This document shows, one piece after another, positions 33,613 through 42,813 of a DNA stretch of 64,000 nt (positions are counted from its first letter, which is position 1; each line of letters starts with the position of its first letter). The DNA is taken from assembly GCA_903891085.1 (NCBI GenBank), contig CAITDJ010000149.1:1-64000 (forward strand), in the 5' to 3' direction. Below the pieces are notes generated by a model that did not search any database, had not been told where the DNA came from, and saw only the letters and a program-made list of their open reading frames with translations. Source of the stretch: an uncultured Bacteroidota bacterium. GTDB taxonomy: Bacteria; Bacteroidota; Bacteroidia; Bacteroidales; F082. Made by a program: the position numbers and the translations under genes.

Positions 33613-34239
33613 ATGGAAGCAAATTTGGAATTAATTCTGAAAGGCGCAGGTGCACTGTTTAAGAAATATGGCATCCGCAGCATTTCGATGGACGATATCG
33701 CCAGAGAGCTTGGTATATCAAAGAAAACACTTTACCAATTTGTCGACAACAAGGCAGTTTTGGTGGAGCATTTATTGAGGTTTATGCTCGAAAAAGGCGA
33801 TTATAGTTGTTTGGAAGGTTCTATTACAGGCCTGAACGCCATCGATGTATTATTGGCTGTCAGTAAAAAAGTGAGCGAGGAAATCAAAGAAATCAATCCT
33901 TCACTCGCCTTCGATCTTCAAAAATTTTATCCTGTCATCTACCGTGAATTTGTCCTAAACAAGCGTGACCATGTTTTTGAACAAATAAAACGAAATTTTG
34001 AACAGGGAATCAGCGAAGGTCTTTACAGGAATGACCTGGATACTGAATTGGTTTCGAGACTATATGTGCAGAAACTGATTGATGTTCACAATCCTGAATT
34101 TCTTTCATCCATCGATTTCGCATTTGATAAAATATTCCAGGTGATGTTCGACAACCACATAAGAGGTATCGCCAATGCCAACGGATTGGCTTATTACGAA
34201 AATCAAATTATTCATTTAAAAATTAATACTAATCCATGA
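33613..34239 (+). CDS. TetR/AcrR-family regulator of the efflux operon
   Basis: About 208 residues from the ATG at 33613. The longer frame from 33526 would cover the promoter, so I reject it. The N-terminal DNA-binding domain is intact: GAGALFKKYGIRSISMDDIA, then ELGISKKTLYQFVDNKAVLVEH, the classic TetR helix-turn-helix. The C-terminal ligand domain is all-helical and includes GLYRNDLDTELVSRLY and LIDVHNPEF. Its stop overlaps the tolC-like start by four bases (ATGA), so repressor and pump are translationally coupled. The palindrome at 33550-33581 is its likely site. The inducing ligand is unknown. Confidence 0.9.
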   Translation: MEANLELILKGAGALFKKYGIRSISMDDIARELGISKKTLYQFVDNKAVLVEHLLRFMLEKGDYSCLEGSITGLNAIDVLLAVSKKVSEEIKEINPSLAFDLQKFYPVIYREFVLNKRDHVFEQIKRNFEQGISEGLYRNDLDTELVSRLYVQKLIDVHNPEFLSSIDFAFDKIFQVMFDNHIRGIANANGLAYYENQIIHLKINTNP

Positions 34240-35639
34240 AATTATCAATTTTAACTGCTTTGATAGCGGGCATGTTGATGGTAAATGTGCCAAAACACGC
34301 ATCGGCACAAGAAACCAAGCCAACCTCTGTTTTTCTTAGTCTGCAACAAGCACAGGAATATGCTATCACCAACAATATGCAAATCAGAAATTCGATACTC
34401 GATATCGATATTGCTAAAAAGAAAATCAAAGAAATCACTTCCATTGGCTTACCCCAGATAAACGCGCAGGCCAACTACACCCATTTATTTAAGGTGCCTG
34501 AGTTAAGCATCGGAGGGATTACCTATTTAGGAACCACCTTGCCGGCCGGCACACCGGTTACTTCAGACGACATTCTGAACCAAAGTGTTTTTCTTGGATA
34601 TAAACCAATGGATCCAATTCAGTTGGGGGTGCCGGATAATTTAACACTCGATATCACTGTTTCGCAGCTCATTTTCAGTGGTGAATATATTGTTGGTTTG
34701 CAAGCTTCCAGGGTTTTTTATCAGATTTCTGAACAGGGCAAACAACTCACTGAACTCAATGTAAAAGAGTCTGTTTCTAACACTTACAATCTGGTTCTTG
34801 TACTAAAGCAAACACACGATATTTTGAACAAATCGTACAACAACCTCATGACTACGCTTGCCGAAATGCGTGCAATGAACGAGCAGGGTTTTATTGAAAA
34901 TACGGATGTGGATCAAATTGAGTTAACGAGCCTGAACCTCGAAAATGGATTAAATTCACTTCAACGACAAATGGAGGCTTCAAATTTGCTACTTAAGTTT
35001 CAGATTGGCATGTCATACGATCAGGAATTGATACTCACTGATAGCCTCGAAGCGACAACGGCCGGTATTAGCCTCGAATCGCTCACAAACGAAAAACTCA
35101 ATCTGAGCAAAAACATTACTTATCAAATATTAACAACCCAGGAATCACTGGCAGAATTAAGCCTCAAACGCGAAAAAAGCACCTATTTACCTTCGCTGGC
35201 AGCCGTTTACCGTCACCAGGAAAAAGTGAATGCTCCTGCTTTCGATTTTAATCCGAAAGACGTATTTGCTATTTCGATGAACATTCCGATTTTCTCAAGT
35301 GGAACACGAAGCACGAAAGTGAGCCAGCGAAAATTCGAATTGGAAAAAGCAGTCAACACCAAAAATAATGTTGCAAATGGCCTGGAACTCGAATTTATCA
35401 ACTCCCAAAATGAGTTAAAGAGTGCTTATGAAAAATACCTGAACGACAAAAAGAATATTGATCTCACACAAAGGGTTTATGACAAAACCTTGGTCAAATT
35501 CAAAGAAGGGATGTCATCAAGCCTTGATCTTACTAATGCTCAAAATCAATATCTTACAGCACAGTCAAATTATTTTAACGCAGTATATACCTTGATTACT
35601 GCAAAAAACAAATTGGATAAATTAACAAATAATCAGTAA
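34236..35639 (+). CDS. TolC-family outer-membrane efflux channel
   Basis: A 467-residue outer-membrane factor with a signal peptide (1-24, ending HASAQ). Two OEP repeats are visible: a first half with SLQQAQEYAITNNMQIRNS and IGLPQINAQANYTH, and a second with NITYQILTTQESLAELSLKREKSTYLPSLAAVY and the closing FKEGMSSSLDLTNAQNQYL. It would form the trimeric channel-tunnel through which the RND pump below expels substrates. Translation is coupled to tetR by an ATGA overlap, and the adaptor gene follows within a few bases. Confidence 0.93.
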   Translation: MKLSILTALIAGMLMVNVPKHASAQETKPTSVFLSLQQAQEYAITNNMQIRNSILDIDIAKKKIKEITSIGLPQINAQANYTHLFKVPELSIGGITYLGTTLPAGTPVTSDDILNQSVFLGYKPMDPIQLGVPDNLTLDITVSQLIFSGEYIVGLQASRVFYQISEQGKQLTELNVKESVSNTYNLVLVLKQTHDILNKSYNNLMTTLAEMRAMNEQGFIENTDVDQIELTSLNLENGLNSLQRQMEASNLLLKFQIGMSYDQELILTDSLEATTAGISLESLTNEKLNLSKNITYQILTTQESLAELSLKREKSTYLPSLAAVYRHQEKVNAPAFDFNPKDVFAISMNIPIFSSGTRSTKVSQRKFELEKAVNTKNNVANGLELEFINSQNELKSAYEKYLNDKKNIDLTQRVYDKTLVKFKEGMSSSLDLTNAQNQYLTAQSNYFNAVYTLITAKNKLDKLTNNQ

Positions 35640-35670
35640 TCAGATGTTAACACGAAATACCTTGAAAATC

Positions 35671-36786
35671 ATGAATAAAAACTTAATGTTCGTTGCCTTG
35701 ATGGCATTGGCTGTATCCTGCAGCAATTCTACCGATAAAAAATCTGAACTTTCCAAACTTAAAAAGCAGCATGACGAATTGGCTGTGCAGATCAGGGCGC
35801 TGGAATCGGAATTATCAACTACCGGTGAAGTTATGGGAAAAAACCTTGTAAATGTTGTCATTACTGAGGCAAAACAGGTCGAATTCAACCATTATATTGA
35901 AGTGCAGGGCAAAGTTGATGGAGAAGACAATATCGCTGTATCAGCACAAATGCCAGGCACCATCACAGCTGTATTTGTAAAAGAAGGACAATCGGTACGT
36001 AAAGGACAGGTATTGGCCCAGATCGACAACAATGTAATGCAGCAGCAGCTCTCCAATATGGAACAACAGCTGGAGTTTGTCACAAATCTGTACAACAAAC
36101 AGAAAACCCTTTGGGATCAAAAGATTGGCAGCGAAGTACAATTCCTAACAGCAAAAAACAATAAAGAAAGTCTCGAAAAAAACCTGGCGGCACTGAAAGA
36201 TCAGATTGAAATGACCAGGATAAAATCGCCCATCAATGGCAGCGTTGAGGAAATCAACCTGAAAGTTGGACAAATGGCTTCACCCGGCTTGCCAGCAGTG
36301 CGCGTTGTCAATTTCAACACCGTGAAAGTTGTGGCTGAAATGGCTGAGGCATACTCATCCAAAATAGCTCCTGGCAATAATGTAGTCATCTACTTCCCCG
36401 ATTATAAATCAGAAGTTGCCTCAGAAATTAGTTTCACCAGTAAGTACATTAATCCGGTGAACCGCACCTTTCTCACAGAGGTTAAATTATCTCCCGGAGA
36501 GATTGAGTACCGGGCAAATATGATTGCCGTTGTAAAAATCAATGATTATCAGAATACCTCTGCTTTTACGGTTCCGATTACGCTTATCAGGGATTCCCCA
36601 AAAGGCAATTTTATTTATGTTGCCCGCCAGGAAGGTGGAAATATGGTTGCCCGCAGACTTCCTGTGACAATAGGAAGCACATACAATGGTCTGGCTGAAA
36701 TTTTAACCGGAATCAATGCCGGGGAAAAAATAATCACAACAGGGTTTAATAACTTGATTGAAGGACAGTTAATACTTGCCAACTAA
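35671..36786 (+). CDS. RND efflux membrane-fusion (adaptor) lipoprotein
   Basis: About 371 residues from the ATG at 35671, which starts the lipoprotein signal MNKNLMFVALMALAVSC (lipobox Cys17). An ATG nine codons earlier (35644) is possible. It has a coiled-coil N-terminus, the lipoyl/biotinyl-like half-motifs AQMPGTITAVFVKEGQSVRK and RIKSPINGSVEEINLKVGQM flanking an alpha-hairpin, then beta-barrel and membrane-proximal domains ending IITTGFNNLIEGQLI. It would link the inner-membrane pump to the TolC-like channel. The gene lies 31 bases after tolC (four with the upstream start) and 44 before the pump. Confidence 0.92.
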   Translation: MNKNLMFVALMALAVSCSNSTDKKSELSKLKKQHDELAVQIRALESELSTTGEVMGKNLVNVVITEAKQVEFNHYIEVQGKVDGEDNIAVSAQMPGTITAVFVKEGQSVRKGQVLAQIDNNVMQQQLSNMEQQLEFVTNLYNKQKTLWDQKIGSEVQFLTAKNNKESLEKNLAALKDQIEMTRIKSPINGSVEEINLKVGQMASPGLPAVRVVNFNTVKVVAEMAEAYSSKIAPGNNVVIYFPDYKSEVASEISFTSKYINPVNRTFLTEVKLSPGEIEYRANMIAVVKINDYQNTSAFTVPITLIRDSPKGNFIYVARQEGGNMVARRLPVTIGSTYNGLAEILTGINAGEKIITTGFNNLIEGQLILAN

Positions 36787-36830
36787 TCGAAAGTTGAAAA
36801 AATCATCCTAATCTAATTAATTGAAAAATA

Positions 36831-39800
36831 ATGAAAAAGAATAATTTCAAGGAGTTTTTTGCAACGAGTTGGGCTATTGATAATAAAACCAGTATTTATG
36901 TATTGGCCATCTTTATCACCTTACTGGGCATCAACGCCTACCAAACTATCCCAAAGGAACAATTTCCCGAAATTGTTATTCCTACGATTCTTGTTAACAC
37001 GATTTATCCAGGCACATCGCCTGTGGATATGGAAAACCTCGTGACACGCCCAATTGAAAAGCAGTTGAAAGGCATCAATGGAGTAAAAAAGATAACCAGT
37101 AATTCATTACAGGATTTTTCATCCATTGCCATTGAGTTTAATACTGATATTGATGTTCCGGATGCAAAACAAAGGGTAAAGGATGCCGTCGACCGATCCA
37201 TGACCAATCTACCGAATAACCTGCTCACCGATCCGAACGTCATGGATATCGACTTTTCAGAGATTCCCATCATGTATATTCAGATTTCGGGTGATTATGA
37301 TCTCGATCAATTAAAGAAATATGCTGAATTGGCGCAAGATCGCATCGAAGGACTCAGCGAAATCACCCGCGTTGACATAGTGGGTGCACTCGAGCGCGAA
37401 ATTCAGGTAAATGTTGATATGTATAAGGCCCAGGCCGTAGCTGTCACACTCACTGATATAGAGCGCGCTGTTTCGGCCGAAAACATTACTATTTCGGCAG
37501 GCAATGTCAGCACATTCGGCATGAAACGATCCATCCGGGTGCAGGGCCAGTTTACCAATCTTGATATGATACGCAATATCATTATTAAAACAGGTAGCGG
37601 GGCCGCAGTATATTTAAAGGATGTTGCTGATGTTACCGACAGTTATAAAGAACAGGAAAGTTTTTCGCGATTGTTTGGCAAAAATGTGATCACCCTGAAT
37701 GTGGTGAAAAAGAGTGGCCGGAATCTTATTGAAGCATCCGACAAGATTAAAGAAATTCTTGACAAGGAACTGGTTAACAAACAATTTCCAACTGATTTGA
37801 AAGTACAAATTTCAGGCGATCAATCCCGTTTTACCCGCAATACACTTGAGGAACTCAATAATACCATCATCTTTGGTTTTCTTTTGGTAACCATCGTGCT
37901 GATGTTTTTCATGGGATTTACCAACGCATTTTTCGTGGCAATGGCTGTTCCGCTTTCGATGTTTGTTGCCTTCCTGGCAATGCCTGCCATGGGATTCACC
38001 ATGAACATGATTGTGATGTTCGGATTTATTTTTGCACTTGGAATTGTGGTTGACGATGCCATCGTTGTTATCGAAAACATTCACCGACTTCATCAGGAAG
38101 AACCTAATATTGTGTTGGCTGCCAAACGGGCAGCCGGAGAGGTTTTTATGCCAATTTTATCAGGCACTCTCACCACCCTGGCACCATTCTTCCCTCTTGC
38201 ATTCTGGCCAGGCATCACCGGCAAATTCATGTTCTATATTCCAGTAACACTGATTCTTACCCTATTTGCATCATTGTTTGTTGCTTATGTTATCAATCCA
38301 GTGTTTGCCATTTCGTTTATGAAAAACGAATATGTAGCACCTGATAAGAAACGTGTTCGGAAACGTATGGCGTATGAAATACTTATTCTGCTGAGCATGG
38401 CCATTGCAAGTTATACTTTCTATGCAATCAACCACAGCATGCTGGCAATTGGAATCGCGAATTTTCTGGTTATAGCCGCTGTTCTGGTGCTCTTCTTCCA
38501 TACTTTACTCAATCCGTACATCAAATGGTGGCAGGAAAAAGGCTGGCCATGGTTTATTAAAATGTACGAAACGCAATTAAGGTTTACCCTTCGAAAGAAT
38601 AATCCATGGTATTTGTTAGTTGGTATTGTTGCATTGTTGTTTTTTACCTTCTATATTGTTGGTGTAAGGAGCCCAAAGGTGGTTTTCTTCCCCGATAATA
38701 TGCCAAATAGCGTGAGTGTTCGCTTACAAATGCCGGTCGGAACCGATCAGCGTGTTACCGATTCCGTTACCCGTATCGTTGAAAAAAGCGTAATAACAGT
38801 ATTGGGAGAGAACAATCCGATTGTTGAATCGGTGATCAGTAATGTTGCTCTCGGAGCTGGAGATGATATGGATTTTACCCGCTCTTTAAGCCCTGAGAAA
38901 GGAAAAGTGACGGTGAACTTCGTTGAATATAAATACCGTAACGGTGCCAATACAAGTGATTACCTCGATAGAATTCGTGAAGAAGTGAAAGGTATTCCTG
39001 GTGTTGAAATCTTCACCGGAAAAAACACCATGGGACCTCCAGTTGGTAAACCGATCAATATTGAGATTACGGGCGAAAACCTTGGAGAGTTGATTGTTTC
39101 GGCAGGTGCCTTTAAAAACTATCTCGATTCGTTGCAGATACCGGGTATCGAAGAGCTGAAAAGCGATTTTCAGGAAAATAAACCCGAAATTGCAATCAAT
39201 ATCGACCGTGAACGTGCCAACAAAGAAGGCCTAATGACCGGACAGATTGCCATGGAAATACGTACCGCAGTGCTTGGAAAAGAGATTTCCAAATATAAAA
39301 TTGATGAAGATGAATTTCCAATACAGTTGCGTTATTCTGAAGCTACCCGTCAGAATATCAACAACCTGATTAATATGAAAATCACTTACCGTGATATGGC
39401 GACCGGAATGCTAAGATCAATCCCATTGTCATCTGTGGCTACCATCGATTATACCGACTCGTATGGCGGTATCAAACGCCAGAACCTGAAAAGGATTATC
39501 ACTATTTCGAGCGATGTGCTTACTGGTTATACAGCCAACGAGATTGTTCCGCAGATCGAACGGCTTGCAGCAGGATTCCCGCTTCCAGATGGTATTCAGA
39601 TCAGTTTGACCGGCGAACGTGTCGATCAGGAAGAGACTGCATCATTCTTATTAAAAGCGATGTTAATTGCCATCGGATTGATCTTTTTTATCCTGATTTC
39701 ACAATTCAATTCAATCAGTAAAACGGTGATTATTTTGAGTGAGGTAATATTCAGTATCATCGGTGTTTTACTCGGTATCGTCATTTTCAATATGTCAATT

Positions 39801-40232
39801 TCCATCATCATGACCGGACTAGGTATTGTGGCCCTGGGCGGTATTGTTGTTCGAAACGGTATCTTGATTGTAGAATTTATTGATGTGTTGAAAGAACGCG
39901 GATTAAAAACCCGTGAGGCCATCATTGAAGCTGGAAAAACCCGTATCACACCTGTTATCCTTACTGCAACAGCGACAATTCTCGGCTTGGTTCCGTTGGC
40001 AATTGGTTTTAACCTGAACTTCGAAACATTGTTTACACATTTCGATCCACAGATACATATTGGTGGTGATAATGTCATGTTTTGGGGTCCATTGGCCTGG
40101 TCAATCATTTTCGGATTGAGTTTTGCTACCTTCCTAACCCTGGTTTTTGTGCCAGCGATGTATTTGTTAGCCTATGAAATGAAAGTGAGATTGAAAAGAC
40201 GGAAATCAAACCGATCGGTCAGAATTTCATAA
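36831..40232 (+). CDS. RND-family efflux transporter (AcrB/HAE-1 type)
   Basis: A 1133-residue inner-membrane proton-driven exporter with the two-fold RND layout: TM1 (TSIYVLAIFITLLGINAYQT), a periplasmic porter loop, TM2-6 with the proton-relay aspartates in FALGIVVDDAIVVIENIH, a second half with TM7 (WYLLVGIVALLFFTFYIVG), a second loop, and TM8-12 including GGIVVRNGILIVEFIDVLKERG. It is about 90 residues longer than AcrB, mostly from an insert after TM6 (MAYEILILLSMAIASYTFYA), which adds hydrophobic segments. The family exports hydrophobic drugs, bile salts or lipids. The substrate cannot be read. It is the last gene of the operon, with a terminator 18 bases downstream. Confidence 0.94.
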   Translation: MKKNNFKEFFATSWAIDNKTSIYVLAIFITLLGINAYQTIPKEQFPEIVIPTILVNTIYPGTSPVDMENLVTRPIEKQLKGINGVKKITSNSLQDFSSIAIEFNTDIDVPDAKQRVKDAVDRSMTNLPNNLLTDPNVMDIDFSEIPIMYIQISGDYDLDQLKKYAELAQDRIEGLSEITRVDIVGALEREIQVNVDMYKAQAVAVTLTDIERAVSAENITISAGNVSTFGMKRSIRVQGQFTNLDMIRNIIIKTGSGAAVYLKDVADVTDSYKEQESFSRLFGKNVITLNVVKKSGRNLIEASDKIKEILDKELVNKQFPTDLKVQISGDQSRFTRNTLEELNNTIIFGFLLVTIVLMFFMGFTNAFFVAMAVPLSMFVAFLAMPAMGFTMNMIVMFGFIFALGIVVDDAIVVIENIHRLHQEEPNIVLAAKRAAGEVFMPILSGTLTTLAPFFPLAFWPGITGKFMFYIPVTLILTLFASLFVAYVINPVFAISFMKNEYVAPDKKRVRKRMAYEILILLSMAIASYTFYAINHSMLAIGIANFLVIAAVLVLFFHTLLNPYIKWWQEKGWPWFIKMYETQLRFTLRKNNPWYLLVGIVALLFFTFYIVGVRSPKVVFFPDNMPNSVSVRLQMPVGTDQRVTDSVTRIVEKSVITVLGENNPIVESVISNVALGAGDDMDFTRSLSPEKGKVTVNFVEYKYRNGANTSDYLDRIREEVKGIPGVEIFTGKNTMGPPVGKPINIEITGENLGELIVSAGAFKNYLDSLQIPGIEELKSDFQENKPEIAINIDRERANKEGLMTGQIAMEIRTAVLGKEISKYKIDEDEFPIQLRYSEATRQNINNLINMKITYRDMATGMLRSIPLSSVATIDYTDSYGGIKRQNLKRIITISSDVLTGYTANEIVPQIERLAAGFPLPDGIQISLTGERVDQEETASFLLKAMLIAIGLIFFILISQFNSISKTVIILSEVIFSIIGVLLGIVIFNMSISIIMTGLGIVALGGIVVRNGILIVEFIDVLKERGLKTREAIIEAGKTRITPVILTATATILGLVPLAIGFNLNFETLFTHFDPQIHIGGDNVMFWGPLAWSIIFGLSFATFLTLVFVPAMYLLAYEMKVRLKRRKSNRSVRIS

Positions 40233-40250
40233 ACTGAAAAAATAAAACTG

Positions 40251-40289
40251 AAAAAGGTGATGCCGAAAATTCTGCATCACCTTTTTTTT
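40251..40289 (+). terminator. Terminator of the efflux operon
   Basis: AAAAAGGTGATGC (40251-40263) pairs perfectly with GCATCACCTTTTT (40274-40286), 13 bp with a 10-base loop, followed by more Ts. It can also serve the convergent regulator gene. Confidence 0.9.
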
Positions 40290-40336
40290 GTAAATATCTG
40301 GTCTGAAATCCGTGTACTGATTTCTGAATCAATCGT

Positions 40337-40954
40337 TTAGAATTGGGAACTTTTCCTTTTTAAATCGTAATAGGCCAGTCCTTCAGGTGTGCAGACGCTG
40401 CGGATGAAGCTTTCGAACATTTGATCGAATAGTGTTGAAAAGGAAAACTCTTTTGGTGGAAAAAAATCAGGGTTATGCATGTCGATCAGCCGGCTGATAT
40501 ATAAACGGGCGATCAGTTCGATGCTTAAATCGCTGCGGTACATTCCCTGACTGATACCTTTGGTAAGGTTAATCCTGATTTTGTCGGAAATAAACTGTAT
40601 TCGTTTATCAAAATGGTCATGGTATATATCAGGGAAAAGCCACCTTAATTCGGAAGTGATGGAAGGACTTAGTTCATTGAATTTTTTGGCCATCTCTTTA
40701 GAAACGATCATGAGAATATCAATGGCATTCATGCCTTCAAAATCAAATTCAATGAAAATAACCGAGAACTTTTCCCTTTCAAGTTCCAGCGTCTTTTCGA
40801 CCAATTCGTCGTTTGAATGGATGTATTTCTTTAAAATATCATCCTGTACTTCAGGATGTTTTTTTAGTTTTTCTAGAGATAAATTACGTACCCCGACTTT
40901 AAGCGCGAGGCGTCTGATAGTTTCGAGTATTGGCTTTAGTTCTTCCTGAATCAT
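40337..40954 (-). CDS. TetR-like regulator paralogue with degenerate DNA-binding domain
   Basis: A 205-residue protein whose C-terminal half is clearly paralogous to the regulator at 33613: GMYRSDLSIELIARLY versus GLYRNDLDTELVSRLY, LIDMHNPDF versus LIDVHNPEF, and a GLAYYD/GLAYYE end. The same layout holds at the N-terminus (VGVRNLSLEKL versus YGIRSISMDDI), but the recognition helix (GISKKTLYQFVDNK in the first) is replaced by VQDDILKKYIHSND, without the typical S-x-x-T/G-x-x-Y pattern. It may thus bind ligand but not standard DNA, for instance as a partner or antagonist of the first regulator. It converges on the efflux operon, sharing the terminator. Confidence 0.82.
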   Translation of the reverse strand: MIQEELKPILETIRRLALKVGVRNLSLEKLKKHPEVQDDILKKYIHSNDELVEKTLELEREKFSVIFIEFDFEGMNAIDILMIVSKEMAKKFNELSPSITSELRWLFPDIYHDHFDKRIQFISDKIRINLTKGISQGMYRSDLSIELIARLYISRLIDMHNPDFFPPKEFSFSTLFDQMFESFIRSVCTPEGLAYYDLKRKSSQF

Positions 40955-41032
40955 ACTATCCTATTGAATTAATAATAAGCAAATATAAATAAAAATCCCA
41001 AAACACATCGTTTTGGTTCAAAATGTTATCAA

Positions 41033-42583
41033 TCAATCATTTGCAATAACCATTTTACGCTTGAAGTTTTTATTATTACTTTGGAGATTAAAATAATACA
41101 CACCTGGACTGAGGTGGTATTTAAATGTATCGAAACTGAAGGTGTATTTACCACGAACCATATATTCCTCTTTTAATACAATGATTTCTTTTCCCAATTG
41201 ATCAATCACTGAAAGTTTAACATCACCCGGTCTGGTGATTTTGAACGAGAAAACTGTTGATTCCCGAAAAGGATTGGGATAGTTTTGCTCGAGTGAAGAA
41301 GGTGTCATATCCCTTTCAGGAAGTCCGACACTCATGTCAATAATAGCGGTGTAAATTGATAAATTACCGTTTTCGTTGCGTGTCCAGATGGGTCTTACCA
41401 TATTGTTCACAACCGAAATATTGTTGTAATCGCCAAAAAACACACCTGAATAAGGATTGAATGGCGAGTCACTGATCACAAAATTATTGAAAGTTTGACC
41501 GCCATCGGGCGAAACCGCCAGAAAAACATCGGTTTGGTTGTTGCTATAGTTCCTGCGGTCATAAAAAACAAAATACAGATAACCGTTTGATTGATCAACC
41601 GCCATCCAGGTAAGGAATTGGTGTTTCCCCGGAGGATCGTCGTTCACACGTATGGGAGCCGACCATGTTTCGCCACCATCACTAGATTTCAACACCCATA
41701 CGTCGGTATCGTTCGATCCGTTGATCTGATCGGTGTAGTTAACATAGATAGCACCGCGATTCGGTCCATTGCTCAAATCACAAACAGTGACAGGCAATCC
41801 GTTTGAACGGTAAATACCCGGTATGGCCATGTCCCAGCCACCACCCTGTTCGCACACAAATATTTCATTATCGAGCCAGGTTTCGCCTGCATCAAGCGAT
41901 TTATTGAAAACAATACCATTCGGGCCCGACCATGCAACGTAGATTTCACCATTTGGACCAACTGCAGGCACAGCACCTTCAACGGTGTTATCGCTGTCGA
42001 CACAATCACCTGCATCATGGTTAATTTGTTTCACCTGACTCCAGCTGACACTCCCATCAGTCGATTTACTAAACATGATATTGCTCTGACAAAATGCATC
42101 CGGACTGCCGTATGAATCAAATTGCGTCCAGGTAACATATATTGCATTTGTGTTTTGGTCAACTACCGCCCAGTGCTTATCCTGCGCTTTGTTACCGTTC
42201 AGTCCCATATAACTGCCGTCGTTCCAGGTTCCCGTAAGTTTATTGTATTTCTGACATACAATACGGTCAATCCAGTTACCTGCAGGTGGATCAGCAAGGT
42301 GGAAATAGTAAAAATTGCCTGCTGTATCGGTAATCGTCATTGGATCGCCATAAACACCATAAGAGGGTGAAACAAGGGTTCCCTGCAGCCACGAATACCC
42401 ACCATCATCTGAGTAGTAGTAGCGGTTGAGATTTGCTCCTCCCATCAGCTGCAATGGATTCTTAGGATTGATATAAATAGTAGGTTCGTTTGGACTGCTA
42501 ATGTCAGAAATTTCAATATTTTGATATTGAGCTTGTAAATTACTGAATATCAAAACACTGAGAATGAATAGAAAATTTTTCAT
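41033..42583 (-). CDS. Secreted BNR/Asp-box repeat protein with T9SS sorting domain
   Basis: A 516-residue exported protein. A signal peptide (1-18) is followed by a sialidase-like beta-propeller with repeated Asp-box motifs (YSDDGGYSW, STDGSVSW, SLDAGETW, SSDGGETW, SPDGGQTF). The C-terminal 85 residues (LEQNYPNPFRESTVFSFKI ... LSPGVYYFNLQS) are a type A T9SS sorting domain. The Asp-boxes alone do not prove sialidase activity. The usual arginine triad and Tyr/Glu pair cannot be placed with confidence, so it may be an exo-alpha-sialidase-like fold with binding or other hydrolase role. It stands alone between the second regulator and pfkA. Confidence 0.85.
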   Translation of the reverse strand: MKNFLFILSVLIFSNLQAQYQNIEISDISSPNEPTIYINPKNPLQLMGGANLNRYYYSDDGGYSWLQGTLVSPSYGVYGDPMTITDTAGNFYYFHLADPPAGNWIDRIVCQKYNKLTGTWNDGSYMGLNGNKAQDKHWAVVDQNTNAIYVTWTQFDSYGSPDAFCQSNIMFSKSTDGSVSWSQVKQINHDAGDCVDSDNTVEGAVPAVGPNGEIYVAWSGPNGIVFNKSLDAGETWLDNEIFVCEQGGGWDMAIPGIYRSNGLPVTVCDLSNGPNRGAIYVNYTDQINGSNDTDVWVLKSSDGGETWSAPIRVNDDPPGKHQFLTWMAVDQSNGYLYFVFYDRRNYSNNQTDVFLAVSPDGGQTFNNFVISDSPFNPYSGVFFGDYNNISVVNNMVRPIWTRNENGNLSIYTAIIDMSVGLPERDMTPSSLEQNYPNPFRESTVFSFKITRPGDVKLSVIDQLGKEIIVLKEEYMVRGKYTFSFDTFKYHLSPGVYYFNLQSNNKNFKRKMVIAND

Positions 42584-42779
42584 GGGTGAATTTTTTACTA
42601 AATGTCGAAAGATGAAAAAATTTGAACAAACTGCATTGGGTTTAATTCAAATTATTATCACACCTTTCCTGAATATTTTTTTCAATCAATTGTCTTCAGA
42701 CTTCTGTCTGACTGCCTTTTAAACCTTTACCTTCTACAAACTTACAATAAGTTAATATGTGATGGGAGGATTTACCAAT

Positions 42780-42787
42780 TAATTTTG
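42780..42787 (+). promoter_or_regulatory. -7 box upstream of pfkA
   Basis: TAATTTTG followed by C matches TAnnTTTG, 27 bases before the pfkA ATG. A second near-match (TATTTTG) begins ten bases later. Confidence 0.45.
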
Positions 42788-42813
42788 CTTATTTTGCGGT
42801 CAAATTCACAGCA

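Noticed and set aside
42696-42711. Short hairpin TCAGAC-TTCT-GTCTGA upstream of pfkA
   Set aside because: Only 6 bp with no T-run. It is too small to call a terminator or operator without conservation data.
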